DNA of 64,000 nucleotides from Paraglaciecola psychrophila 170 (GCF_000347635.1 NC_020514.1:4650001-4714000); one strand, 5' to 3'; shown: positions 36,914 to 52,104, numbered from the stretch's first letter. Made by a program: numbers and translations. The notes: generated by a model from the letters alone, not told the origin.

Positions 36914-36942
36914 AGTCTAATGATCAATGTGTGCTCTGTCAA
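36914..36942 (-). promoter_or_regulatory. Sigma-70 promoter of the str operon
   Basis: On the minus strand there is TTGACA (36942-36937), a 17-base spacer, then TAGACT (36919-36914), followed by a GC-rich discriminator TCCGCGACCCG. A GC-rich discriminator is typical of promoters under stringent (ppGpp) control. It lies between rpoC and rpsL, so the str operon can be transcribed apart from rpoBC. Confidence 0.75.
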
Positions 36943-37036
36943 GTAAGACTGCTGCTAAACTGCATTTTATATGGGATCTACCACAATGGTTTAGTCAGCA
37001 ATCTGTAATATTCAGATCACTTTGCGATCTTATTTT

Positions 37037-41221
<4,185 letters not shown>

Positions 41222-41299
41222 ATTTCTCTCCCAGCGGAGTCAATTGCAAAGGTGTAGCACAAGTGCTACACCATCATGTCTAATAGCTCAATGAGCAGC

Positions 41300-44200
41300 T
41301 TAACGCTCTTCTAGTTCGATGTTGATACCTAGCGAACGGATTTCTTTCAACAACACGTTGAAGGATTCCGGCATACCAGGTTCCATACGGTGATCACCAT
41401 CCACAATGTTCTTATACATTTTGGTTCGGCCATTCACATCATCAGACTTAACAGTTAACATTTCTTGCAAGGTGTAAGCAGCACCGTAAGCTTCAAGTGC
41501 CCATACTTCCATCTCTCCGAAACGCTGACCACCGAACTGCGCTTTACCGCCCAACGGTTGCTGTGTAACCAAGCTGTATGAACCAGTAGAACGAGCATGC
41601 ATTTTATCGTCTACTAAATGGTTCAGTTTCAACATGTACATATAACCTACAGTCACAGGACGCTCAAATGCGCGACCAGTACGACCATCGAACAAAGTAA
41701 TTTGTCCGCTTTCAGGGATATCTGCCAAGGTCAGCATATGTTTGATTTCAGCTTCAGTTGCACCGTCGAAAACAGGCGTCCCCATAGGTACACCTTTACG
41801 AAGGTTACCGGCTAAACGTGTCACTTCATCATCAGTGAAGGTGCTTAAATCAACAGTTTGATGAGATTTACCTGCGCTATAAACTTCTTGTAAGAAGCTA
41901 CGCAGCTTGGCCATCTCTTCATGCTCTTTAAGCATACGGTCAATTTTAACACCGATACCACTAGCAGCCATACCTAAGTGAGTTTCAAGTACCTGACCGA
42001 TGTTCATACGAGAAGGTACGCCCAATGGGTTCAAAACGATATCAACTGGCGTGCCGTTTTCATCATAAGGCATGTCTTCAACAGGTTTGATAGTCGAGAT
42101 AACACCTTTGTTACCATGACGACCCGCCATTTTATCACCAGGCTGAATATGACGTTTAACTGCAAGGTAAACCTTAACAATTTTAAGCACACCGGGTGCC
42201 AAGTCATCACCTTGAGTGATCTTACGACGTTTAACCTCAAACTTAGTATCAAAGTCTGCTTTGATCTCAACATGTTGATCAGCAATTTGGTCCAGCTCAG
42301 ACTGCAAATCGTCATCGTTAAGTGTTAAGTCAAACCACTTATCACGTGGCATGTTGTCAAGCCTTGCCTGATCAACACCAGACTTAACTAACAAGTTACC
42401 TGCACGTGCAAAAATACCGTCAGCCAAAATATTAAATTCGTCAGATAAGTCTTTTTTCACTTCGCGTAATTGCATATCTTCAATTTCACGTGCGCGTTTG
42501 TCTTTCTCAACACCATCACGCGTAAAGACCTGAACGTCGATGACTGTTCCATGTACACTATTAGGTACACGTAATGAAGTATCTTTAACGTCAGATGCTT
42601 TCTCACCGAAAATAGCTCGTAGAAGTTTCTCTTCTGGGGTTAGCTGAGTTTCACCTTTAGGTGTCACCTTACCTACAAGAATATCGCCACCTTTAACTTC
42701 AGCACCGATATAAACAACACCAGACTCATCTAGTTTACCCAATGCAGATTCACCAACATTTGGAATATCGGCACTGATTTCTTCTGGACCAAGCTTAGTG
42801 TCGCGAGCAATACAGCTTAATTCTTGAATGTGGATAGAAGTAAATCTGTCTTCCATTGCTACACGCTCAGAGATCAAGATAGAATCTTCAAAGTTGTAAC
42901 CGTTCCAAGGCATGAAAGCGATACGCATGTTTTGACCTAAAGCCAGTTCACCCATATCAGTAGACGGACCATCAGCCAATACATCTCCAGCTACAACCGG
43001 TTCGCCGACATTACAAGTTGGCCTTTGGTTAATACACGTGTTCTGATTAGAACGGGTATATTTAGTTAGGTTGTAAATATCAATGCCCGCCTCACCAGCA
43101 GTCATTTCAGATTCATTAACCTTAACAACAATACGACTTGCATCAACGAAGGAAACTGAACCACCACGTTTTGCGATGATAGTGACACCAGAATCCACAG
43201 CTACAATTTTTTCCATACCTGTTCCGACTAAAGGCTTCTCAGCTATTAGAGTAGGAACGGCCTGACGTTGCATGTTGGCACCCATTAGTGCTCGGTTAGC
43301 ATCATCATGCTCAAGGAATGGGATAATGCTCGCAGCAACAGATACAATTTGTTGCGGTGACACATCCATGTAAGTGATATCAGAAACCGGCATTAACGTG
43401 GTTTCACCACGGAAACGACAAGGGATCAAGTCTTCTGTCAACTTACCTTTTTCATCTAGTACTACGTTTGCTTGTGCAATCGCATATTGACCTTCTTCTA
43501 TCGCAGATAGATAGTCAATTTCGTCAGTCACAACACCGTCAGCTATTTTACGATACGGAGTTTCTAAGAAACCGTAGTCGTTAGTTCGGGCGTAACTTGC
43601 AAGCGAGTTTATCAAACCAATATTTGGTCCTTCAGGCGTCTCGATTGGGCAAACTCGACCATAGTGTGTCGGATGTACATCACGTACTTCAAAACCTGCA
43701 CGTTCACGGGTTAAACCACCCGGACCTAAGGCTGAAATACGGCGCTTGTGTGTAACTTCAGATAAAGGATTATTCTGATCCATAAACTGAGACAATTGGC
43801 TTGAACCAAAGAACTCTTTAACTGCAGCAGATATAGGTTTGGCGTTGATTAAGTCCTGAGGCATGATTGCATCAAGGTCGCCCAAGCTCAAACGTTCTTT
43901 AACAGCACGTTCAACACGAACTAGACCAACACGGAATTGATTTTCAGCCATTTCGCCAACAGAACGTATACGTCTGTTACCCAAGTGATCGATATCATCA
44001 ACTTCGTCTTTTCCGTCACGGATAGTGATAAGCTGTTTCATTACAGCAACAATATCAGCCTTGTCTAACACGCCTTTACCAGTCGATATATCTCGACCTA
44101 GACGACGATTGAACTTCATTCGTCCAACAGCAGATAAGTCATAACGGTCTTCTGAGAAGAACAAGTTATTGAACAAAGTCTCTGCTGCGTCTTTAGTCGG

Positions 44201-45328
44201 TGGCTCGCCAGGACGCATCATGCGATATATTTCAACTAATGCTTCAAGCTTATTGCTTGAGCCATCAATACGTAATGTATCTGAAATATAAGCACCGTGG
44301 TCAAGTTCATTGATGTAAAGCGTATCAAATGCTTTGATACCTGCTTCTGTAATCTCAACAATGTTTTCTAAAGTCAACAGGTCGTTTGCACTAACAATGA
44401 CTTCACCTGTTTCTTTATTGATATAATCACGAGCAAATACACGACCTACTAAATACTCTGCCGGTACTTCAAGCTCTGTGATCTTAGCTTTTTCAAGTGC
44501 GCGTGTATGACGTGCCGAAATACGACGACCCGTTTCTACGACTACTTTGCCTTTATTATCTAAGATATCGAACTGCGCAGTTTCACCACGAAGACGATCT
44601 GGCACGATATCTGACAAATACTTTTCACCGTCGATACGTACTTGGTTTGTTTCAAAAAACAACTCAAGTATTTCTTCGGTAGGCATTTCTAATGCTCGTA
44701 GCATAATAGTTGCCGGTAATTTACGGCGTCTATCTATACGAACAAACAAATTATCTTTAGGGTCAAATTCAAAGTCTAACCACGAACCACGGTAAGGAAT
44801 AACGCGCGCGTTATACAACACTTTACCTGATGAGTGAGTTTTCCCTTTGTCGTGATCGAAGAACACGCCTGGTGAACGGTGCAATTGCGACACTATGACA
44901 CGCTCAGTACCATTGATAACAAATGTTCCGTTATCAGTCATGAGTGGAATTTCACCCATGTAGACTTCTTGCTCTTTAATGTCTTTTACTGTGCCCGGTG
45001 CTGCTTCTCTATCGAACAACACTAAACGCAATTTCACACGTAGTGGTGCAGAAAATGTAACACCACGAATTTGACATTCTTTCACATCAAATACTGGGGC
45101 ACCTAAACGGTAACTTACATACTGCAACTCAGCGTTACCGGAGTAACTCTTTATTGGGAAAACTGATCGAAATGCTGCTTCCAGTCCATGTTGACCATCT
45201 ACATCCAGGTCAATAAACTTTTTAAAAGAATCTAATTGGATTGAAAGTAGATACGGTATTTCCAATACCTGTGGACGTTTGCCAAAATCCTTACGGATAC
45301 GTTTCTTTTCGCTATAAGAGTAAACCAT
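41300..45328 (-). CDS. rpoB: RNA polymerase beta subunit
   Basis: A 1,342-residue subunit, the same length as in E. coli. The rifampicin pocket reads [20 protein letters not shown] followed by [11 protein letters not shown], with Asp, His and Ser at the usual resistance positions, so the allele looks rifampicin sensitive. [17 protein letters not shown] and [18 protein letters not shown] motifs (here [16 protein letters not shown]) are present. Forms the active centre with beta'. A hairpin attenuator separates it from rplL. Intact. Confidence 0.99.
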   Translation of the reverse strand: MVYSYSEKKRIRKDFGKRPQVLEIPYLLSIQLDSFKKFIDLDVDGQHGLEAAFRSVFPIKSYSGNAELQYVSYRLGAPVFDVKECQIRGVTFSAPLRVKLRLVLFDREAAPGTVKDIKEQEVYMGEIPLMTDNGTFVINGTERVIVSQLHRSPGVFFDHDKGKTHSSGKVLYNARVIPYRGSWLDFEFDPKDNLFVRIDRRRKLPATIMLRALEMPTEEILELFFETNQVRIDGEKYLSDIVPDRLRGETAQFDILDNKGKVVVETGRRISARHTRALEKAKITELEVPAEYLVGRVFARDYINKETGEVIVSANDLLTLENIVEITEAGIKAFDTLYINELDHGAYISDTLRIDGSSNKLEALVEIYRMMRPGEPPTKDAAETLFNNLFFSEDRYDLSAVGRMKFNRRLGRDISTGKGVLDKADIVAVMKQLITIRDGKDEVDDIDHLGNRRIRSVGEMAENQFRVGLVRVERAVKERLSLGDLDAIMPQDLINAKPISAAVKEFFGSSQLSQFMDQNNPLSEVTHKRRISALGPGGLTRERAGFEVRDVHPTHYGRVCPIETPEGPNIGLINSLASYARTNDYGFLETPYRKIADGVVTDEIDYLSAIEEGQYAIAQANVVLDEKGKLTEDLIPCRFRGETTLMPVSDITYMDVSPQQIVSVAASIIPFLEHDDANRALMGANMQRQAVPTLIAEKPLVGTGMEKIVAVDSGVTIIAKRGGSVSFVDASRIVVKVNESEMTAGEAGIDIYNLTKYTRSNQNTCINQRPTCNVGEPVVAGDVLADGPSTDMGELALGQNMRIAFMPWNGYNFEDSILISERVAMEDRFTSIHIQELSCIARDTKLGPEEISADIPNVGESALGKLDESGVVYIGAEVKGGDILVGKVTPKGETQLTPEEKLLRAIFGEKASDVKDTSLRVPNSVHGTVIDVQVFTRDGVEKDKRAREIEDMQLREVKKDLSDEFNILADGIFARAGNLLVKSGVDQARLDNMPRDKWFDLTLNDDDLQSELDQIADQHVEIKADFDTKFEVKRRKITQGDDLAPGVLKIVKVYLAVKRHIQPGDKMAGRHGNKGVISTIKPVEDMPYDENGTPVDIVLNPLGVPSRMNIGQVLETHLGMAASGIGVKIDRMLKEHEEMAKLRSFLQEVYSAGKSHQTVDLSTFTDDEVTRLAGNLRKGVPMGTPVFDGATEAEIKHMLTLADIPESGQITLFDGRTGRAFERPVTVGYMYMLKLNHLVDDKMHARSTGSYSLVTQQPLGGKAQFGGQRFGEMEVWALEAYGAAYTLQEMLTVKSDDVNGRTKMYKNIVDGDHRMEPGMPESFNVLLKEIRSLGINIELEER

Positions 45329-45550
45329 GGGTTCCTCAGCCTGCCGATTTTTGACCCAACCTGCTTATCTAGATGTCTATACAGACATAAAGTTAAACAA
45401 ACTTCCGCTATCCTTTAAGGTTGTAGAAAAACGTTTACCAAAGTCATTAAGAGGCTTACTTAACTTATTGGTTTTATTTAGTTTTACCTACAATTTGCAC
45501 TTCTTTATTAGGACTAATATCAAAGGATGAAAATAGTAAATCCTACAGCG

Positions 45551-45583
45551 CAAAAAGGCTGGTGACTAAAAAGTCACCAGCCT
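45551..45583 (-). terminator. Attenuator/terminator between rplL and rpoB
   Basis: On the minus strand AGGCTGGTGACT / AGTCACCAGCCT is a perfect 12-base stem with a 4-base loop, followed by TTTTTG. Partial termination here is the known way in enterobacteria to make more ribosomal protein than RNA polymerase; the position in the 294-base rplL-rpoB gap is the same. Confidence 0.8.
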
Positions 45584-45622
45584 ATGCCATTTCAGGCTAA
45601 CAATCTGTGTTTAAACAGATTA

Positions 45623-45994
45623 TTATTTAAGCTCAACTTCAGCGCCAGCTTCTTCAAGCGTCTTCTTAAGTTCTTCAGCATCTGCTTTAGAAATACCTTC
45701 TTTCACAGGTGTTGGAGCAGCTTCAACTAATGTTTTAGCTTCTTTCAATCCAAGACCTGTAGCAGAACGTACAGCTTTGATTACTGAAACTTTATTTGGA
45801 CCAAAAGATGTCATAACAACATCAAACTCAGTCTGCTCTTCTACAGCTTCAGCAGCTGCAGCAGGGCCAGCAACAGCAACAGCTGCTGCAGCAGAAACGT
45901 TGAATTTTTCTTCAGCCGCTTCAATAAGTTCCACAAGTTCCATTACTGGCATTTCAGCAATAGCGTTTAATATATCATCTTTAGTTAGAGCCAT
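45623..45994 (-). CDS. rplL: 50S ribosomal protein L7/L12
   Basis: A 123-residue stalk protein. The N-terminal dimerisation helix ([20 protein letters not shown]), an Ala-rich flexible hinge (about residues 34-52) and the C-terminal factor-binding domain ([20 protein letters not shown], then [11 protein letters not shown]) are all there. Two or three dimers bind L10 and recruit elongation factors. Lies 53 bases after rplJ and before the attenuator. Confidence 0.98.
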   Translation of the reverse strand: MALTKDDILNAIAEMPVMELVELIEAAEEKFNVSAAAAVAVAGPAAAAEAVEEQTEFDVVMTSFGPNKVSVIKAVRSATGLGLKEAKTLVEAAPTPVKEGISKADAEELKKTLEEAGAEVELK

Positions 45995-46047
45995 TTCTCT
46001 AAACTCCTGGGTTTAATGTTAAAAATTTATAATGCCAAAGTCGAAAA

Positions 46048-46566
46048 TTATTTTTCGTCTTTGATCGCCGCTAATACACGCACAAATTTGCCTGGAACTT
46101 CGTTGATAGTACGAACGAATTTCTCGACAGGTGCTTTGAAGGTAGCAAGTAATCTTGACAACGCTTCGTCGCGGGTAGGAAGTGACGCTACTGCATCCAG
46201 TTTTTCTGGACCCAATAAACCACTACCAATAGAAAGTGCAGTTACGTTTAACTTACTGTTAGTTTTTGCATAGTCTTTGAAAAGACGTGCAGCACTACCA
46301 GGTGCATCTATGGAAAAACCATAGATTAACGGACCAGTTAAAGCACTGTTCATATCAGAAAACTTACTATCAGCTAAAGCGAGTTTTGCCAGTGTGTTAC
46401 GAACTACTCGTAAGTAAACACCTTGTTCACGGGCTTTAACACGAAGGTCAGTTAATTCTGCTACTTCCATGCCACGGTATTCAGCGACGGCAACAGATAG
46501 AGCTCGAGACGCAACATCGTTTATCTCTGCTACGATCTCTTTTTTTGCTGCTAAGCCTAATGCCAC
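46048..46566 (-). CDS. rplJ: 50S ribosomal protein L10
   Basis: A 172-residue protein from GTG at 46566. I choose this start over the ATG nine bases upstream. The sequence AGAGGTG is at proper distance before the GTG, and the encoded N-terminus (M)[18 protein letters not shown] matches L10 proteins, which begin MALxxxxK. Motifs [16 protein letters not shown] and [12 protein letters not shown] bind 23S rRNA; the C-terminal helix binds L7/L12. L10 with L12 represses its own translation at the leader upstream. Confidence 0.95.
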   Translation of the reverse strand: MALGLAAKKEIVAEINDVASRALSVAVAEYRGMEVAELTDLRVKAREQGVYLRVVRNTLAKLALADSKFSDMNSALTGPLIYGFSIDAPGSAARLFKDYAKTNSKLNVTALSIGSGLLGPEKLDAVASLPTRDEALSRLLATFKAPVEKFVRTINEVPGKFVRVLAAIKDEK

Positions 46567-46935
46567 TGAGTTCACCTCTTAAAGTCTGAAACATCATTTC
46601 TTTTTGAAATATCCGTTTCAGGATTCACAGATTGATATCATTACTCAAGCTTAAACCTGAACAAATCCACCGCTCTACGGTGTTCGTTAATCCCAGAGAG
46701 TCTGAGTCGAAACCACCGTCTGCGCAGGCTTGCATTTTAAGTAAGTTGTTTGCGACATGTGACTATAAAATCACTATCTAGGTGAATGCTCTCTTACTTC
46801 ATTCACCAACTTACGCCTGCGGTCTTGGACGGGAGTCTGTCGTTTAGCTAATTTTGAAAAAAACTAAACTCAGACTCCAACCCACAACCGTTATAGAGAA
46901 ACAAATAACCTATTGGCTACCTGCTAAAACCAAAC
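46567..46935 (-). promoter_or_regulatory. L10 leader (autoregulatory 5' region of rplJL)
   Basis: A 369-base non-coding gap between rplA and rplJ, the position of the structured L10(L12)4-binding leader in gammaproteobacteria. It holds several GC-containing inverted segments, for example AGTCTGAGTTTAG with a later CTAAACGACAGACT on the transcribed strand. That the repressor complex binds here is inferred from conserved position. Confidence 0.7.
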
Positions 46936-47634
46936 TTACTTAGATTCTAAGCTAGTTTGGTCTAAAGAAACACCCGCACCCATTGTTGTACTAAGGCTAA
47001 TTTTCTTAATGAAAGTGCCTTTAGCTGAAGAAGGCTTAGCTTTGTTAAGCGCTTCTAGCAATGCTGCTAAGTTTTCTTGAATATGGTTTGCTTCAAAAGC
47101 GATTTTACCAATACTTGCATGGATAATACCGTTTTTGTCGTTACGATAACGAACCTGACCTGCTTTAGCATTCTTAACTGCTGTAGCAACGTCTGGTGTA
47201 ACCGTACCGGTCTTAGGGTTAGGCATTAGGCCACGTGGACCTAATATTTGACCTAACTGACCAACAACGCGCATTGCATCTGGTGATGCAACAACTACGT
47301 CAAAGTTCATTTCGCCTTTTTTAACTAGCTCAGCTAAATCTTCCATACCAACTATGTCAGCACCGGCAGCTTTAGCAGCTTCAACATTTGCACCTTGAGT
47401 AAACACTGCAACACGTACGTCTTTACCTGTACCATTTGGTAATACAGTTGCGCCACGGACGTTTTGATCAGATTTACGTGCATCTATGCCAAGGTTAACT
47501 GCAACATCAACACTTTCTGCAAATTTAGCAGTGGCTAATTCTTTTAATAAAGTCACTGCTTCATTAAATTCGTATTCTTTAGTCGCATCAACTTTTTCTA
47601 AAACTAAGCGAGCGCGTTTTGTTAATTTAGCCAT
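46936..47634 (-). CDS. rplA: 50S ribosomal protein L1
   Basis: A 232-residue L1-stalk protein. It begins [20 protein letters not shown] and has [40 protein letters not shown] (the L1 signature) and the C-terminal [17 protein letters not shown]. It helps the release of deacylated tRNA and, in known bacteria, represses the rplKA mRNA. It starts 3 bases after rplK ends, so the two are translationally coupled. Confidence 0.98.
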   Translation of the reverse strand: MAKLTKRARLVLEKVDATKEYEFNEAVTLLKELATAKFAESVDVAVNLGIDARKSDQNVRGATVLPNGTGKDVRVAVFTQGANVEAAKAAGADIVGMEDLAELVKKGEMNFDVVVASPDAMRVVGQLGQILGPRGLMPNPKTGTVTPDVATAVKNAKAGQVRYRNDKNGIIHASIGKIAFEANHIQENLAALLEALNKAKPSSAKGTFIKKISLSTTMGAGVSLDQTSLESK

Positions 47635-47637
47635 GTC

Positions 47638-48066
47638 TTACCCCTCTACCACTAAGCCCATGCTGCGTGCAGAGCCAGCGATGGTGTTTACTGCTGCTTC
47701 TAAACTTGCTGCAGTCAGATCAGGTTCTTTAGTTTTAGCAATTTCTTCTAATTGCTCACGCGTCACTTTACCCACTTTTTCAGTGTTAGGACGACCAGAA
47801 CCATTTTTTATACCAGCAGCTTTCTTAAGTAAGAAAGAAGCAGGAGGAGTTTTAGTTATGAAGGTAAAAGAACGATCTTCGTATACAGTGATTTCAACTG
47901 GTACTGGAGCGCCTTTCTCTAGAGCTTCTGTTTTTGCGTTAAACGCCTTACAGAACTCCATGATATTTACACCATGTTGACCTAGTGCAGGACCAACTGG
48001 TGGGCTAGGGTTCGCAGCACCTGCGGCAACCTGAAGCTTAATTAAGCCAGTGACTTTCTTCGCCAT
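47638..48066 (-). CDS. rplK: 50S ribosomal protein L11
   Basis: A 142-residue protein of the GTPase-associated centre. [22 protein letters not shown] (proline-rich N-domain) and the C-terminal rRNA-binding domain ([28 protein letters not shown] [17 protein letters not shown]) are typical. It is required for RelA-dependent stringent response. First gene of the rplKA-JL-rpoBC run, with its own promoter about 90-118 bases upstream. Confidence 0.98.
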   Translation of the reverse strand: MAKKVTGLIKLQVAAGAANPSPPVGPALGQHGVNIMEFCKAFNAKTEALEKGAPVPVEITVYEDRSFTFITKTPPASFLLKKAAGIKNGSGRPNTEKVGKVTREQLEEIAKTKEPDLTAASLEAAVNTIAGSARSMGLVVEG

Positions 48067-48155
48067 GATAATACTCTCTAATTTGGGTATAACGCCTTGT
48101 AAACACTGAGCATGCTCACTTTATTGGCTTCCCGTTCTAATAAAATTGGTCGCAA

Positions 48156-48184
48156 AGTATAGATGAACCATTGCAACAGCACAA
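48156..48184 (-). promoter_or_regulatory. Probable rplK promoter
   Basis: Minus strand: TTGTGC (48184-48179), a 17-base spacer and TATACT (48161-48156), then TTGCGACC. The -10 box is good, the -35 moderate. It would place the mRNA start about 80 bases before rplK. Confidence 0.6.
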
Positions 48185-48732
48185 GTATTATTGTCACAGA
48201 TCTTTATTTTATGCTTCATATGGTGTGTTACAAAACCAATTTCATGTTTTATACGCGGCACTATTACAGAAATAAGATGCGCTACTTAGGACTTTCATCG
48301 TGGTTAGATGTTCTCGTTCAATTTGTTCATGGGTAACTTTATAACAGTATTATCATGGATCTGTATAGTGCCTTGACTAAGCATATTTTAAATTTAGTAG
48401 TTGTTTTCAAGGGCGAATATTAATTTGAGACATATCAAGTTTTTAAGTTAGCCAGAATATCTGGTGATAAATCCCAATCACCTTCTTACTAGTTAACCTG
48501 ACTCGTGCTATGACCTGTTGCGTCCCTGGGAGTAATGACAATATCAACACCATAAATTAGTCGAATTTCACTTAAAGGACATGAGATCTGTTTAAAGAAT
48601 TATACTAAGACTATCCCTGAAACAATCAGCATTAAGTTGCAGAATTACCAACCACGAACCTCGATTTTAAGTCAGCGTTATAACAATGACATAAATTAAG
48701 TGACGTTAATATTTCATTGTTTATTGCCAATA
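48185..48732. other. Unusually long nusG-rplK spacer, possible gene remnant
   Basis: About 550 bases without an intact gene. On the minus strand a frame from about 48595 to 48440 reads PLSEIRLIYGVDIVITPRDA, then two adjacent stops, then EGDWDLSPDILANLKT and a stop. This protein-like piece may be a decayed gene; I cannot assign a family. The spacer in related bacteria is usually much shorter. Confidence 0.4.
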
Positions 48733-48759
48733 AAAAAGGATGCTAGATGCATCCTTTTT
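48733..48759 (-). terminator. Terminator after nusG
   Basis: Minus strand: a perfect 11-base stem, AAAAAGGATGC / GCATCCTTTTT, with a 5-base loop, then TTTATTGG. It begins 21 bases past the nusG stop, so tRNA-Trp-secE-nusG forms a separate unit from rplK. Confidence 0.85.
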
Positions 48760-48780
48760 CGTCTGAATTAAATGTTAGAG

Positions 48781-49317
48781 CTAGCCTTTTTCTACTTGAC
48801 CAAACTCTAGTTCTACTGGCGTTGAACGACCAAAAATAAGTACGGATACTTTCAAGCGACTTTTTTCGTAATCTACTTCTTCAACCACACCATTGAAATC
48901 CGCAAAAGGCCCATCGGTAACCCGTACCACTTCGCCCGGTTCGAACAATGTCTTTGGTTTTGGCTTATCAACGCCTTCTTCAAGACGATTCAATATAGCA
49001 TCGGCTTCTTTCTTTGTAATAGGCGCTGGGCGGTCTGAAGTACCACCAATAAATCCTAAAACACGAGGTACACTTTTAACTAAATGCCATGAATCTTCAT
49101 TCATGTCCATTTGAACCAATACGTATCCTGGAAAAAATTTACGTTCGCTTTTTCTTTGCTGTCCAGCTCGCATTTCAACAACTTCTTCTGTAGGAACTAA
49201 AATCTCACCGAAGAAGTCTTCCATTTCATTCATTTTGATGTGTTCTAATAACGTTTTTTGAACACGGCCTTCATAGCCAGAGAAAGCTTGAACCACGTAC
49301 CATTTTTTATCAGACAT
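48781..49317 (-). CDS. nusG: Transcription termination/antitermination factor NusG
   Basis: A 178-residue factor that binds RNA polymerase and couples it to Rho or to the ribosome. The NGN domain begins [20 protein letters not shown] and includes [20 protein letters not shown] and [10 protein letters not shown]. The KOW domain has [20 protein letters not shown]. Length and order are standard (E. coli 181). It overlaps the secE end by only a 3-base spacer, the usual secE-nusG operon. Confidence 0.98.
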   Translation of the reverse strand: MSDKKWYVVQAFSGYEGRVQKTLLEHIKMNEMEDFFGEILVPTEEVVEMRAGQQRKSERKFFPGYVLVQMDMNEDSWHLVKSVPRVLGFIGGTSDRPAPITKKEADAILNRLEEGVDKPKPKTLFEPGEVVRVTDGPFADFNGVVEEVDYEKSRLKVSVLIFGRSTPVELEFGQVEKG

Positions 49318-49320
49318 GAC

Positions 49321-49698
49321 TTAAATCCCTAATCCAGTTATAAATGAGACAACCTCAACGATAATCCCGTCTAGTCCCCACAGAAGAAGTGCCATTACAA
49401 CTGTAGCGGCTAACACAATCATAGTAGTCGTAGTCGTTTCTTGACGAGTGGGCCATACGACTTTGCGTACTTCAATTCGAGATTCTTTTGCAAAAGTAAT
49501 GAAAGTGCTACCTTTAAGTGTGGTTGAAGCTATAAAACCAGCGACACCCACAGCAGCCACAGCAATCAGGGCAATGTACAGAACTGAGAGTTCTGGGAAA
49601 AAATGGTTAACAGCTACTACGCCACCTAATAAACCAAATATTACCAACCACCTCAACATATCTAACGGATTGGAATTGTTTTCTGTATTTTCACTCAT
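49321..49698 (-). CDS. secE: Preprotein translocase subunit SecE
   Basis: A 125-residue inner-membrane protein with three hydrophobic segments (about 15-32, 36-55 and 95-120), as in the three-helix gammaproteobacterial SecE. The conserved cytosolic amphipathic part is FAKESRIEVRKVVWPTRQET, which clamps SecY. Works with SecYG for protein export. Translated just before nusG and after tRNA-Trp. Confidence 0.97.
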   Translation of the reverse strand: MSENTENNSNPLDMLRWLVIFGLLGGVVAVNHFFPELSVLYIALIAVAAVGVAGFIASTTLKGSTFITFAKESRIEVRKVVWPTRQETTTTTMIVLAATVVMALLLWGLDGIIVEVVSFITGLGI

Positions 49699-49761
49699 GC
49701 TAAACCCTAATTCTCACTAGTTACATCGTCACCTAAAAATGGGACATTTTTGCCAATAAAG

Positions 49762-49838
49762 TGGCAGGGGTGGAGGGATTCGAACCCCCAACCATCGGTT
49801 TTGGAGACCGCTGTTCTACCAATTGGAACTACACCCCT
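49762..49838 (-). tRNA. trpT: tRNA-Trp (anticodon CCA)
   Basis: A 77-base cloverleaf on the minus strand: acceptor AGGGGTG pairing with CACCCCT, discriminator G, encoded CCA end, D-stem GTTC/GAAC, anticodon loop CTCCAAA with CCA, and T-loop TTCGAAT on a GGGGG/CCCTC arm. It lies 63 bases before secE and shares its promoter. Confidence 0.98.
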
Positions 49839-49963
49839 AAAACTCATAGCGACCATCGGATATCAGATTAACTATCCAACAACGCAAATTTTAGTTACAT
49901 CAACCTTGAAGAAACATCGATTTTTCGGGAAAAATTCTGAATCACTATCAAGGAGGGAGCCGT

Positions 49964-49991
49964 ATTATACTTATTGGCATCGGGGATTCAA
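49964..49991 (-). promoter_or_regulatory. Sigma-70 promoter of tRNA-Trp-secE-nusG
   Basis: Minus strand: TTGAAT (49991-49986), a 16-base spacer and a perfect TATAAT (49969-49964), followed by ACGGCTCCCTCC. It is about 125 bases upstream of the tRNA. A short inverted repeat (TTTTTCCCGAAAAA region near 49921-49935) lies between. Confidence 0.75.
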
Positions 49992-50200
49992 GAAGAAAGA
50001 TGAAAGAACACAATCATAGGTCGTTCGAACCTCCTGAATGTATATTTAATTTTTAACTTCGCAAGCGCTTAGATGCTAACGTTATAGTATCAAAATCAGA
50101 CAATTTAGGCTGTTAATATTTTATGTATTCAGTAACCTTTGTTGATTGATTTTATCGCTATCTTTGAATCACTTAATCCCTTGTTTTGGCAAAATCTATC

Positions 50201-50631
50201 GGGTTAATAGCTGCCGTTAACGCTTTTTTGCACAGGAATAATCAAAAATTCAGATACTATCTGACTGCATTTACTTTTTCATGTTTGGGCTTTGGAAAAC
50301 CTCTACTATGGCCCTACTCGGTAGTGCTCGTAATTATGTATCCAGCTTAACCACGAGTGTTTGGGTGATGTTGATACTTGTATTCACGGTTTGGCTAATG
50401 GCCATTCCCAATAGCACTGAATGGGTACATCTATTGCCGTTACTAGGTGCAACGCTTGGCACATGAGCGGTGTTTAAAGAACAAGTTATACGTATGCGGC
50501 TTTTCATGTCAATAGGAACACTAAGTTGGTTAAATCATAATCACTTAGTTGCTTCAATAGGCGGCGTGATCATTGAAGGTATGTTTTTAGTGGTAAATGG
50601 GCGAAAAATATTTAGGTTATTTAAAGAATAA
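50201..50631 (+). pseudogene. YgjV-like inner-membrane protein, inactivated
   Basis: Pieces read GLIAAVNAFLHRNNQKFRYY, then LVGSARNYVSS-like LLGSARNYVSSLTTSVWVML, LLPLLGATLGT, TGA (50464-50466), AVFKEQVIRMRLFMSIGTLS and VASIGGVIIEGMFLVVNGRK. These follow the order of YgjV family membrane proteins, in which the position of the TGA is Trp. A frame break near 50275 separates the N-terminal piece. Function of YgjV is not established. About 360 bases before it (49839-50200) show only the tRNA promoter. Confidence 0.7.
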
Positions 50632-50728
50632 GTAATATTAAGATAAACATTATGCCGTTCACTAGTTGACAGCAAATCATTTACTGATATAAAACCTTTT
50701 CATATTTAACACTCTTGGAGTTTTTTCT

Positions 50729-51433
50729 TTGAACAAAAGTATTATCACCAATGGATTAGCTATCGCCTTAGTTTTTGTGGGCTTTTTCTTAGATAACATA
50801 ATCGTAAAAACCGTTGGTTTATTTGCTGTATCTGGTGCCATCACTAACTGGTTAGCGATACATATGCTGTTTGAAAAAGTTCCTGGATTATATGGATCGG
50901 GTGTCATTCCACAACGCTTTGAAGATTTTAAAAGCGGTATTCGTACGCTGGTGATGGAACAGTTTTTTAGTGAAGAAAACATTCAACGTTTTTTAGCCGA
51001 CAGTAATCAACCTATGCAAGTGGATTTTGCCCCAATTATTAGAAAGGTGGATTTAGCACCGACATTTGACTCGTTGGTAGAGGTTATCAAGGCATCTTCA
51101 TTTGGTCAGATGTTAGGCATGTTCGGCGGTGTTGAAGCTCTAGAGCCTATGCGACAACCCTTTGTGGAAAAAATGGGCTCCGCCTTGGCTGATATTACTC
51201 AAGATCCTAAGTTTGTATTGCTGCTACAAGAAGAGCTAACCCAGCCGGGCGTTCAGCAAGACTTACATGTCAAAATCAATCAAATTGTTGAACAGCGTTT
51301 AGATGAGCTCACACCTGACATGGTTAAAGACATTATCCAAAGCATGATCAGAGAACATTTAGGTTGGTTAGTGGTATGGGGCGGTGTGTTTGGCGGACTA
51401 ATTGGACTGTTGGCTGCTTTATTCAACGTTTAA
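50729..51433 (+). CDS. DUF445 family membrane protein
   Basis: A 234-residue protein with a TTG start (50729), preceded by CTTGGAG; no in-frame ATG is near. An N-terminal hydrophobic region (8-43) contains the conserved VSGAITNWLAIHMLFEKVPG with SGVIPQRFEDFKSGI, and the C-terminus has a second membrane segment (GWLVVWGGVFGGLIGLLAAL). Between them lies a helical part. This is DUF445, of unknown function; a role in the cell envelope has been suggested from membrane position only. Its end overlaps by 4 bases the end of the convergent pseudouridine synthase gene. Confidence 0.8.
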   Translation: MNKSIITNGLAIALVFVGFFLDNIIVKTVGLFAVSGAITNWLAIHMLFEKVPGLYGSGVIPQRFEDFKSGIRTLVMEQFFSEENIQRFLADSNQPMQVDFAPIIRKVDLAPTFDSLVEVIKASSFGQMLGMFGGVEALEPMRQPFVEKMGSALADITQDPKFVLLLQEELTQPGVQQDLHVKINQIVEQRLDELTPDMVKDIIQSMIREHLGWLVVWGGVFGGLIGLLAALFNV

Positions 51434-52104
51434 AAAAGACAAGGACTAGTGAGGGTCACGCGTTGTTGAGAATGCGGATGGTCGAAAGTAATATCAGAGG
51501 CATGCAACATTAGCCTAGAAGCCATTTTCTGGGTTACCTCCGTGCCATAAAGGTCGCAACCTAGAATTGGATGCCCAATCGCCTGACTATGAATACGCAA
51601 CTGATGGGTTCTTCCAGTCAAAGGCGTAAACAACACTTTAGTAGCTACTGGCTTATCTAGCCTTGCAGTCACTTGAAAATGACTCTGGGCTGATTTTCCA
51701 TCTTGATGACAAATTTTTAGCCGAGGGAAAAGTAATGTGTCTTTAGCTATGGGTAAGTCAATCAGTCCCTCACTATCCTGCACCTCTCCAGCTAAAATAC
51801 TCACATAACGTTTTATGATGCTTCTAGCTTGAAACTGCTTAGTCAGGTTTGCATTAACCACTTTGTTTTTAGCTAATATCATTATTCCTGAGGTGCCTAG
51901 GTCTAAGCGGTGCGTCAACCTGATATCAGGATATTGCTGTACTAACCGGTAATGAACAGAATCTTTATTCAGTGGGTTTTTACCTGATAAACTCAATAAG
52001 CCACTGGGTTTATTGATGCCTAACAAATATTCATCTTCAAACAATATTTCTATTTGCTCGAGACAAAGTGGTGCCACAAAGTGGTCGATAATGATAGTTG
52101 TCAA
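51430..52104 (-). CDS. RluA-family pseudouridine synthase
   Basis: A 224-residue enzyme converting uridine to pseudouridine in rRNA or tRNA. The catalytic aspartate is in THRLDLGTSGIMIL, preceded by NKPSGLLSLSG, and followed by RYVSILAGEV and LTGRTHQLRIHSQAIGHPI with LGCDLYG, the standard RluA-branch motifs. There is no S4 domain, so it is of the short RluA type rather than RluC/D. The exact target site cannot be read from sequence. Confidence 0.85.
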   Translation of the reverse strand: MTTIIIDHFVAPLCLEQIEILFEDEYLLGINKPSGLLSLSGKNPLNKDSVHYRLVQQYPDIRLTHRLDLGTSGIMILAKNKVVNANLTKQFQARSIIKRYVSILAGEVQDSEGLIDLPIAKDTLLFPRLKICHQDGKSAQSHFQVTARLDKPVATKVLFTPLTGRTHQLRIHSQAIGHPILGCDLYGTEVTQKMASRLMLHASDITFDHPHSQQRVTLTSPCLF

